Positions 1-5,175 of a stretch of DNA of 5,713 nt are shown piece after piece (positions within the stretch are counted from its first letter, which is position 1; every line of letters starts with the position of its first letter). Both the position numbers and the translations under genes were made by a program. The notes beneath the pieces are model-generated. The model made no database searches, was not told the origin of the DNA, and saw nothing but the letters and a program-made list of their open reading frames with translations. Origin of the DNA: Hydrogenothermaceae bacterium (lineage in GTDB: Bacteria > Aquificota > Aquificia > Aquificales > Hydrogenothermaceae); assembly GCA_026984355.1 (NCBI GenBank), contig JALSSG010000004.1:1-5713 (forward strand). Reading direction: 5' to 3'.

Positions 1-933
1 TCAAAAAAGTATAATCTTCTTGTAAAGGAGCCATTATTTGCGGCTTATCTTATTTTAGGAGGTAGAGATTACAAGATAGAAGGTACAAATGGTAAATCAT
101 ATTCTTTATTTAATTTTGTACTTTTATTAATGATTTTAAAACATGCAGAATCTTTAGGTTCTTACTATATAGAAAAGGCACATCTTTTATTTGCTTTTTG
201 TTTGAGGAATTTGATGGAAATTATAAAAAACGTACCTAAAGACCACAGGAAAATATTAGACTCACACGTAAGAGCATTAGCAGATATGAATCTTGACAGT
301 TTCTTTTTTTCTCTAAAATTTATAGAGGAAGATTCACCATCCAGGTTTTTATCTATTTTTGTAAAGATGGTTCTTGGATTTTTTATGACGATATATATTT
401 TTATAGGGATAGCAGTAGTAGGTGTAGAGAGTTTAGGTTTTGAAGGTGCTCAAAGTTTAATAGAACCTTTAAAAGGGACGTTTTTTTATAGTTACTGGCA
501 AGGCTTTAGTGCTTCTAGTGTTTCTGGAAAAATTTTTCTGGCAAGTTTTTTATTATTTATTTTTAGTTTAAATTTATATATGTTTATACACAACTGGGCT
601 CATTTTAAGGATATTATGTTATTTAAAATAAACCCAGAGTTTGCATATTCTATTGGAAGAATGAAAAATTTTGCAAGGAGAGTCTATATATTTGATTCAA
701 CGTTAAAAGAACTTGATAAAATAATATTAGACTATCCATCTATATTTTTAGAGGAAGATATGAGGGAACTTATAAAATATGTATTTTTGTATTATCCTCC
801 AAAAGATGAGGCACATTTATTATCAGGGGATTTAAGCAGAATATACTCAAGAAGATATCATCTTGGTGTAAGGAATTTTTCAAAAATAGAAGTACCAAAT
901 ATGAGGATACCTGACTACTATGAACGGGATTAG
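1..933 (+). CDS. Unrecognised integral membrane protein, 5'-truncated by the window edge
   Basis: The frame is open from base 1 to a TAG stop at 931-933, giving at least 310 residues. The first in-frame ATG, at 130, has no Shine-Dalgarno sequence, and the 43 codons before it read as normal protein, so the true start lies upstream of the window. Counting from base 1, two clear hydrophobic segments lie at about residues 116-142 and 177-197. They are separated by a mostly polar stretch of about 35 residues. Before them is a largely alpha-helical, mixed-charge region, and after them a soluble tail of about 110 residues rich in charged residues, Tyr and Phe that ends in a Pro/Asp/Tyr-rich segment. 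I see no catalytic motif, nucleotide-binding loop or metal site and do not recognise the family. It converges on the small gene at 983-1165. Coding status is near certain; function is unknown. Confidence 0.85.
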   Translation, partial: SKKYNLLVKEPLFAAYLILGGRDYKIEGTNGKSYSLFNFVLLLMILKHAESLGSYYIEKAHLLFAFCLRNLMEIIKNVPKDHRKILDSHVRALADMNLDSFFFSLKFIEEDSPSRFLSIFVKMVLGFFMTIYIFIGIAVVGVESLGFEGAQSLIEPLKGTFFYSYWQGFSASSVSGKIFLASFLLFIFSLNLYMFIHNWAHFKDIMLFKINPEFAYSIGRMKNFARRVYIFDSTLKELDKIILDYPSIFLEEDMRELIKYVFLYYPPKDEAHLLSGDLSRIYSRRYHLGVRNFSKIEVPNMRIPDYYERD

Positions 934-982
934 GAATAAGAGTAAAGCCTCAAAGATTGTTTAAATCTGATATTGAATAAAC

Positions 983-1165
983 TTAAAAAGATAAGATTGT
1001 AGGAAGTAAAAGTAATATAACTCCAATAAAAATAAATATAAAATACCATATAAAATTACCTGTTATATACGACATAACAACACCTATTGTTATAGCAATT
1101 ATTGGTGCTAACAATCCTGGTATTCCAGTTAACCATTCGTACAAATAATTGTATATTTCACTCAT
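983..1165 (-). CDS. Small two-helix membrane protein, possibly pilin-like
   Basis: This is a 60-residue frame with an ATG start (complement of 1163-1165) and a TAA stop. After a polar N-terminus of about 14 residues comes LTGIPG, then two hydrophobic segments at about residues 17-36 and 39-57 joined by a short Thr-Gly-Asn turn, with a C-terminus ending PTILSF. The layout (a Gly/Pro-containing entry, two closely spaced membrane helices, and a Pro-Thr-Ile-hydrophobic end) faintly recalls the TrbC/VirB2/TraA pilin subunits of type IV secretion. However, there is no long cleavable signal peptide and no secretion gene in view. Codon use matches the neighbours and the hydrophobicity pattern is protein-like. 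The ribosome site is poor: only AGAAAAA lies just before the ATG. An extended -10 box lies about 35 bases upstream. It could also be an orphan holin-like or regulatory membrane peptide. I consider it probably real, with function open. Confidence 0.55.
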   Translation of the reverse strand: MSEIYNYLYEWLTGIPGLLAPIIAITIGVVMSYITGNFIWYFIFIFIGVILLLLPTILSF

Positions 1166-1198
1166 TTTTTCTAGAAGAAAAAAAAGAATATCTATACG

Positions 1199-1207
1199 TT
1201 TATACCA
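1199..1207 (-). promoter_or_regulatory. Candidate extended -10 promoter for the small membrane protein
   Basis: On the minus strand this reads TGGTATAAA, matching the extended -10 form TGnTATAAT at all but the last base. It lies about 34 bases upstream of the ATG of the 60-residue gene. No convincing -35 hexamer lies 17 bases further up, which is tolerable for an extended -10 promoter. In such AT-rich DNA chance matches are frequent, so this is tentative. Confidence 0.35.
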
Positions 1208-1244
1208 ATCTTATTGTTTAGAATATTTACATTTTTAATTATAG

Positions 1245-1250
1245 TATAAT
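1245..1250 (+). promoter_or_regulatory. Candidate -10 box of the aminotransferase leader
   Basis: A perfect TATAAT lies here. A TTTACA at 1226-1231 resembles a -35 hexamer but is only 13 bases away. Using the overlapping AATAAT at 1248-1253 as the -10 would give a 16-base spacer. Transcription would start near 1257-1260, giving a leader of about 140 nucleotides before the TTG start of the aminotransferase. That leader would contain all of the paired elements at 1291-1384. The context supports a promoter here; the exact -35 pairing is uncertain. Confidence 0.5.
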
Positions 1251-1290
1251 AATAACTTAAAATAAAGCTTGAACTAGCTAATTTGGTTAT

Positions 1291-1359
1291 GGTGTAGGCA
1301 AAATACCGCCAGCTGGGGATTGCCTACATCTAAATAAGGCGGAGGAAAAATACCCCAGC
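1291..1359 (+). promoter_or_regulatory. Structured leader RNA with interlocking pseudoknot pairings (riboswitch-like)
   Basis: Three perfect complementarities interlock. Helix A pairs GGTGTAGGCAA (1291-1301) with TTGCCTACATC (1320-1330), 11 pairs with one G-U. Inside its 18-base loop lie CCGCC (1306-1310), complementary to GGCGG (1338-1342) as helix B, and GCTGGGG (1312-1318), complementary to CCCCAGC (1353-1359) as helix C. The order is A-B-C-A'-B'-C'. A with C forms a standard H-type pseudoknot with 1 base between the two stems, a first loop of 10 bases and a second of 22 bases. Helix B would join those two loops, or else B and C are alternative states. The connecting stretches are A-rich, as often seen where loops lie in helix grooves. 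The block is clearly GC-richer than the surrounding DNA and is followed at once by a terminator-like hairpin. It matches no riboswitch or ribozyme consensus I can recall (checked against fluoride, ZTP, SAM-II, preQ1, T-box, HDV, twister and pistol). The RNA role is inference; the pairings are direct reading. Confidence 0.6.
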
Positions 1360-1389
1360 CCAAAGTGTGAAACTAACACTTTGGTTTTT
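1360..1389 (+). terminator. Terminator-like hairpin in the aminotransferase leader (attenuator)
   Basis: CCAAAGTGT (1360-1368) pairs perfectly with ACACTTTGG (1376-1384), 9 base pairs around a 7-base loop. Five T residues follow at 1385-1389. The hairpin ends 9 bases before the TTG start at 1399 and abuts the last strand of the pseudoknot element. An intrinsic terminator directly in front of a gene and behind a structured element is the usual expression-platform layout of attenuation. A short TTTGG at 1282-1286 could pair with CCAAA at 1360-1364 as part of an antiterminator, but five pairs is weak evidence. The stem is only moderately GC-rich, so it might instead act on translation by masking the start region. 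Confidence 0.6.
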
Positions 1390-1398
1390 AGGCAAAAA

Positions 1399-2541
1399 TT
1401 GCGTATTAAGGAAAGGCTTTTTACTCCTGGTCCTGTTCCTCTTCCACCAGAAGTAATTAAAGCTTTAGGTCAACAGATTATACACCATAGAACGCCAGAA
1501 TTTACCCAGACTTTTTTAGAAGTTAGAGAAAAATTAAAGAAGCTTCTTAAAACAGAAAATGCACCTATACTATTTGCTTCTTCTGGAACAGGAGCTATGG
1601 AAGCTTCGATAACAAACTTCTTTAGGAAAGGAGATAGAGTTTTAGTAATAAATGCTGGTAAGTTTGGCCAAAGATGGAGAGATTTAGCAAAAACCTATGA
1701 ATTAAAGGTTATAGATTATGAAATAGAGTGGGGAAAAACATACGATAAAGAAAAAATTTTGGAAATAATAGGAGAATTTCCAGATATAAAGGGAATTCTT
1801 GTTCAACATTCAGAAACTTCAACTACTACTTTGCATGATATTAACTATCTTGCTGAAATTTCAAAAAAATTAGATGATTGTTTACTTGTTGTAGATGGAA
1901 TAACCTCTGTAGGAGTTTATGAGGTCTATCCTGAGGAGATAGGTATAGATGTTTTAGTAACAGGTTCACAAAAGGCTCTAATGCTTCCTCCTGGACTTTC
2001 TATACTCTGGTACAGTGATAAAGCAAAGGAGAGATTAAGTAATTCAGATATAGGTAAGTATTATTTTTCTGTTCTTGCTGAAACAAAAAAGCAAGAAAAA
2101 GGTCAAACAGCTTATACACCAGCTATCAATTTGATTATTGCTTTAAATGAGAGCCTGAAACTTATCCTTGATGAAGGCTTACCACAGTTAGCAAAAAGAC
2201 ATGAAGTTATGGCACAGGCTACAAGGGAAGCTTTAAAAGAAATTGGTTTAAAACTTTTATCAGAAAGTCCTTCTAACTCAGCAACAGGAGCTTATGCACC
2301 AGCAGGAATAGATGCTGATGAATTTAGAAAAGTGTTGTTAAAACTTGGTTTTAGGGTTGCAGGAGGTCAGGACCATCTAAAAGGAAAAATCTTTAGAATA
2401 GCCCATATGGGATATTTTGATGTTATGGATATAATTCAGGTAATTAGCGGTGTGGAGCTTGCACTTTTTAAAATAGGTTTTAAAGTGGATATAGGACAGG
2501 GCGTTAAAAAAGCTCAGGAAATTATAAGCCAGAATTTATAA
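1399..2541 (+). CDS. Class V PLP-dependent aminotransferase (serine/alanine-glyoxylate type)
   Basis: This 380-residue cytoplasmic enzyme is of the fold-type I, class V family that includes serine-pyruvate, alanine-glyoxylate and broad aspartate/phosphoserine aminotransferases, and proteins once called soluble hydrogenase 42 kDa subunit. From the TTG at 1399, visible motifs are the N-terminal FTPGPVPLP; ASSGTGAMEA (about residues 60-69), which holds the PLP phosphate; VVDGITS with Asp166 for the pyridine nitrogen; and TGSQKAL with Lys192 as the Schiff-base lysine. A C-terminal FRIAHMGY contains the Arg expected to bind the substrate carboxylate. The length is normal for the family. The frame stays open upstream to a TTG at 1381, but that codon lies inside the terminator stem and has no ribosome site. 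TTG 1399 is preceded by TTTAGG at suitable distance and gives the usual short N-terminus before KERLFTPGP. Archaeal MJ0959 of this family makes phosphoserine and aspartate; the amino-donor specificity here cannot be read from sequence. It is a single gene, probably controlled by the structured leader. Confidence 0.92.
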   Translation: MRIKERLFTPGPVPLPPEVIKALGQQIIHHRTPEFTQTFLEVREKLKKLLKTENAPILFASSGTGAMEASITNFFRKGDRVLVINAGKFGQRWRDLAKTYELKVIDYEIEWGKTYDKEKILEIIGEFPDIKGILVQHSETSTTTLHDINYLAEISKKLDDCLLVVDGITSVGVYEVYPEEIGIDVLVTGSQKALMLPPGLSILWYSDKAKERLSNSDIGKYYFSVLAETKKQEKGQTAYTPAINLIIALNESLKLILDEGLPQLAKRHEVMAQATREALKEIGLKLLSESPSNSATGAYAPAGIDADEFRKVLLKLGFRVAGGQDHLKGKIFRIAHMGYFDVMDIIQVISGVELALFKIGFKVDIGQGVKKAQEIISQNL

Positions 2542-2542
2542 A

Positions 2543-2560
2543 AGGGGCTTTTAAGCCCCT
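2543..2560 (-). terminator. Intrinsic terminator of the cytochrome gene, between convergent genes
   Basis: AGGGGCT (2543-2549) pairs with AGCCCCT (2554-2560), 7 base pairs with a 4-base loop. Read on the minus strand, the hairpin begins 6 bases after the cytochrome stop codon and runs into TTTTATAA, a short T tract. On the plus strand it starts one base after the aminotransferase stop but is followed by AACATATT, a poor T tract. It therefore serves the minus-strand gene best and may work weakly in both directions. Confidence 0.7.
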
Positions 2561-2566
2561 AACATA

Positions 2567-4243
2567 TTAATAGGTTTTAGAAACTTCTGTTATAGTGTAT
2601 CCTTCGTTGTTTTCTTCTTCATAGAAAAGTTTAAATATTTGTACATATTTACTATTACTTTCATCGTTTAGCAAATCTTTATAAAAACTATAAGCTATAG
2701 ATTGATATTTTAGTTTTGCTTCTATAATAAAAGGTCCCTCAAAGCCAGTAGTATCTACTTTATATAAAACTGTGTCCTGTCCATCTATAAAGTCTGAGTC
2801 TGTTTTTGCATTTCCTTTTACTTCTATATCTTCTGGAGCATTTTGTTTATTAAATCCTTCAGGTAAAAGTCTGTTATCTTTTATGTAGTATGCACCTTTT
2901 AGTAGTGTATAAGTTACATTTCCTGATGTGTCAGCCATTACAGATTCATAAATCTGTACTTTATCTTCACTATCTATTACCTGATAATGAGGTTCATAAC
3001 TGTTTGTATAGTCAGAATTGTTTCCATATATTTTTCCATCATCAGATGACTTCCCAGATTCAAATATGATGTTATTGTTTTTATCTTTAACTACAAAATG
3101 TATCCAGACTCTTCTTGAAGGGTATCCTGTAGGTAGTTTATGACCTGATTTGTTAATTACAGTTATAGGTACTTCTAATATATTTCCATTTTTTGTTATA
3201 TTGCCTATTTGTAGCTCAGCAGAACTTTTTAGCATATCAATTGTTCTTTGTATTGTTCTATCAAAGTGTTCTTTTTCTGCTGTTAGTTTTAACTCTTCTA
3301 TATTTCTTTTTAATATTTTTAACATAAATACATTACCACCGACAAAATAATGTTTATAAAAAGGCTCTCTTCCCTGTAACATTCCTGGTCTATTAGATAT
3401 TTTTACTTTCCCGACTGCTTGAGGCATATGGCAACCCTGACATGAAATATCATCATCTCCCCCATCACCAAATTTGCTGTATTCCCATTCTAAATAAGGT
3501 GTTTGTTCTGGAATTTCTCCGATTATATTTCCATCTTCTCCTATGGTTGGTGTGTATAGTGTATGGCATGTAGCACATAATTTTGATTCATTTACATGAG
3601 GAGAATAAGTAGGAGTAAATCCTACTCTCGTTCTCATAGGCATTGTTAAAGGATTTGTAAAAGGTCCGTATATTTCTCTATCTGGTTTTTCAGTATCTTT
3701 ATCTATAGTAAAGTTTCCGGAAAAACTTTCTTTTGTACCTAGTTTTCCATCGTCTTGTATTTGATGACATAATGTACAGGAAACTCCGTCCATAGCTAAT
3801 TTATGATATTTGTTATCTGGGTTTAAGAAACCATCATCAAATATTTTTATATCTTTTCCATCAAATTCAGCCTGCTTTTTCGCCATAGGCATATGGCAGG
3901 TAGCACATTTTTCTTCTATGATTTCCTTATAGTCAGGATTTCTAATTATTTCTGTATGTACTTTTGCCTGCCAGAAAGGGTCTTTTGAAGCATTTGCCAT
4001 CATAGTAGACCGCCAATCTTTGTCTATAGATACATCATTTCCTGCCTCGTCTCTCAAGGAAGAATGGCATTCAGCACAATTCCCAGAACCAGCAAAATGT
4101 TTTGTACTAAATTTTACAAGTTCTGTAGAATAAGTATTTTGATTATTATCTGCAGAATTTGTGTTATCATTTGTAGCATTATCACAGCTATTTATCAGCA
4201 ATATAGAAAAAGTCAAAAATATACTTCCTGTTAACTTTCTCAT
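2567..4243 (-). CDS. Pentahaem c-type cytochrome lipoprotein
   Basis: This 558-residue protein is predicted to be exported and to carry electrons in the periplasm or at a membrane surface. The N-terminus has Arg-Lys, a hydrophobic stretch and LLINSC, a lipobox-like site with the acylated Cys at 20 and Asp at +2, followed by an Asn/Asp/Thr-rich linker to about residue 40. Five CXXCH haem-binding motifs follow: CAECH 56-60, CATCH 113-117, CTLCH 156-160, CATCH 223-227 and CQGCH 268-272. The spacing and the CHMP sequences resemble the cytochrome c554 type of multihaem domain. The C-terminal half (about residues 345-558) has no haem site and contains GHKLPTGYPSRR (367-378), a motif I associate with large multihaem cytochromes of metal- and sulfur-respiring bacteria; it probably forms a beta-rich domain. 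The ATG is preceded by GGAGGT at 4249-4254, 5 bases away, an excellent ribosome site. It stands alone between convergent and divergent neighbours, so its redox partner is not visible. Confidence 0.93.
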   Translation of the reverse strand: MRKLTGSIFLTFSILLINSCDNATNDNTNSADNNQNTYSTELVKFSTKHFAGSGNCAECHSSLRDEAGNDVSIDKDWRSTMMANASKDPFWQAKVHTEIIRNPDYKEIIEEKCATCHMPMAKKQAEFDGKDIKIFDDGFLNPDNKYHKLAMDGVSCTLCHQIQDDGKLGTKESFSGNFTIDKDTEKPDREIYGPFTNPLTMPMRTRVGFTPTYSPHVNESKLCATCHTLYTPTIGEDGNIIGEIPEQTPYLEWEYSKFGDGGDDDISCQGCHMPQAVGKVKISNRPGMLQGREPFYKHYFVGGNVFMLKILKRNIEELKLTAEKEHFDRTIQRTIDMLKSSAELQIGNITKNGNILEVPITVINKSGHKLPTGYPSRRVWIHFVVKDKNNNIIFESGKSSDDGKIYGNNSDYTNSYEPHYQVIDSEDKVQIYESVMADTSGNVTYTLLKGAYYIKDNRLLPEGFNKQNAPEDIEVKGNAKTDSDFIDGQDTVLYKVDTTGFEGPFIIEAKLKYQSIAYSFYKDLLNDESNSKYVQIFKLFYEEENNEGYTITEVSKTY

Positions 4244-4269
4244 CTTAAACCTCCATAATATTTTTTATC

Positions 4270-4301
4270 AGTATAGATTTTTATGGTTACTTTTCTGTTA
4301 C
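4270..4301 (-). promoter_or_regulatory. Cytochrome promoter with two 11-bp direct repeats over the -35
   Basis: On the minus strand a TATACT -10 box lies at 4275-4270, 26 bases before the ATG. A 17-base spacer places the -35 at 4298-4293, which reads ACAGAA, a very poor hexamer. Exactly there sit two abutting 11-base direct repeats, GTAACAGAAAA (4301-4291) and GTAACCATAAA (4290-4280), with 8 of 11 positions identical. Repeats one helical turn apart that replace a -35 box are typical of activator sites for OmpR/PhoB-type response regulators. The activator itself is not in the window. Confidence 0.45.
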
Positions 4302-4361
4302 CTTCCTTTTCGTACTAATATTTGTAGTAGGTAAGTGTAAAAAATCAAGGTATTTTAGATA

Positions 4362-4367
4362 TATAAT
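4362..4367 (+). promoter_or_regulatory. Candidate -10 box for the glycosyltransferase operon
   Basis: TATAAT lies 31 bases upstream of the TTG start at 4399. This would put transcription start near 4374 with a short 25-base leader ending in the ribosome site. The region 17 bases upstream is an A run, not a recognisable -35, so confidence rests on the -10 and its position in a divergent gap. Confidence 0.4.
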
Positions 4368-4386
4368 ATACTGTTAGTAAAATAAG

Positions 4387-4393
4387 AAGGTGG
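4387..4393 (+). promoter_or_regulatory. Ribosome binding site that fixes the glycosyltransferase start at TTG 4399
   Basis: AAGGTGG matches the anti-Shine-Dalgarno well and ends 5 bases before TTG at 4399-4401. The in-frame GTG at 4390-4392, which would give a protein three residues longer, is itself part of this site and so cannot be the start. The resulting N-terminus, MSEKLPLSVAIITYNEE, is the usual length for the family. Confidence 0.7.
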
Positions 4394-4398
4394 GGCAA

Positions 4399-5175
4399 TT
4401 GTCAGAGAAACTACCTTTATCTGTAGCGATTATAACTTACAATGAAGAAGAAGATTTACCAAAAACTTTAGAGAGTGTCAAAGATATAGCTTCAGAAATA
4501 ATAATAGTAGATTCTCATTCTACAGACAAAACGGTAGAAATTGCAAAAGCTTATGGTGCAAAGGTTTATAAAGAGGAATGGAAAGGTTTTGGAAAACAGA
4601 AAAATTCTGCTTTAGAAAAATGTACTCAACCGTGGATATTATCTATAGATGCTGATGAAGTCGTATCTCCAGAGCTAAAAGAATCTATTATTAAAGAATT
4701 AAAAAATCCTAAGTTTGATTGTTATGAAATAAATAGAAAAACTTTTTATTTAGGGAAATTTTTAGAACATGTATGGTTTCCAGAATGGAGGCTAAGACTT
4801 TTTAAAAAAGGGAAAGCTTTTTTTTCTGGTGATATACATGAGACTATAAAGTGTAAAGGTAAAGTAGGTAGATTAGAGGGATTACTATACCATTATTCTT
4901 TTAAAAACCTAGAAGAGCACTTTAGCAAGACTATAAAATACGCTAAAATTTCAGCAGAAGCAGAGTTTAAAAAAGGAAAAAAATTTAAACTTTATAAGCT
5001 ATTTCTAAATCCAGCATGGGCTTTTTTTAAAATATATTTTCTAAAGGGGGGCATATTAGACGGAGTAAGAGGTTTAGCAGTAGCTAAAAACTGTTCTTAC
5101 TCAAGGTTTATAAAATATATGTTTTTATGGGAACTTCATGAAAAAAATAAAAATAAAGGGGATAAATATGAATAA
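4399..5175 (+). CDS. Family 2 glycosyltransferase, WaaE/KdtX-like
   Basis: This 258-residue protein (from TTG 4399) has a GT-A fold and should transfer a sugar from a nucleotide-sugar donor to an envelope glycan or lipid acceptor at the inner face of the membrane. Visible motifs are SVAIITYNEE (8-17), which opens the nucleotide-binding fold; VDSHSTD (37-43); DADE (84-87), the metal-binding DXD equivalent; and GDIHE (144-148), in the region of the catalytic base. A C-terminal KGGILDG segment is typical of the subfamily that includes the lipopolysaccharide core beta-1,4-glucosyltransferase WaaE. A hydrophobic Phe/Leu-rich stretch at about 200-217 could dip into the membrane. Donor and acceptor cannot be read from sequence, so I give no symbol. 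Its stop overlaps the start of the next gene by 8 bases, implying co-transcription and coupled translation. Length is normal for the family. Confidence 0.9.
   Translation: MSEKLPLSVAIITYNEEEDLPKTLESVKDIASEIIIVDSHSTDKTVEIAKAYGAKVYKEEWKGFGKQKNSALEKCTQPWILSIDADEVVSPELKESIIKELKNPKFDCYEINRKTFYLGKFLEHVWFPEWRLRLFKKGKAFFSGDIHETIKCKGKVGRLEGLLYHYSFKNLEEHFSKTIKYAKISAEAEFKKGKKFKLYKLFLNPAWAFFKIYFLKGGILDGVRGLAVAKNCSYSRFIKYMFLWELHEKNKNKGDKYE

Noticed and set aside
130..132. ATG as the start of the first gene
   Set aside because: There is no Shine-Dalgarno sequence before it, and the frame upstream stays open to base 1 with protein-like codons, so it is an internal Met.
953..967. Possible terminator between the first two convergent genes
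   Set aside because: AGATT/AATCT gives only five A/T-rich pairs with no T tract, too weak to call.
1291..1389. Known riboswitch or self-cleaving ribozyme classes as identity of the leader
   Set aside because: From memory the conserved cores of fluoride, ZTP, TPP, cobalamin, glycine, SAM-II, preQ1, T-box, hammerhead, HDV, twister and pistol RNAs do not fit. A TAAATAA linker after helix A recalls pistol, but the rest of that consensus is absent.
1282..1398. N-terminal coding extension of the aminotransferase
   Set aside because: The frame is open but has no ATG, and the same bases form long perfect stems and a terminator. The family starts shortly before KERLFTPGP.
3150..3350. 66-codon plus-strand open frame
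   Set aside because: It lies wholly inside the antisense of the cytochrome gene, which has strong coding evidence, and its translation is the low-complexity hydrophobic/Ser type typical of antisense frames.
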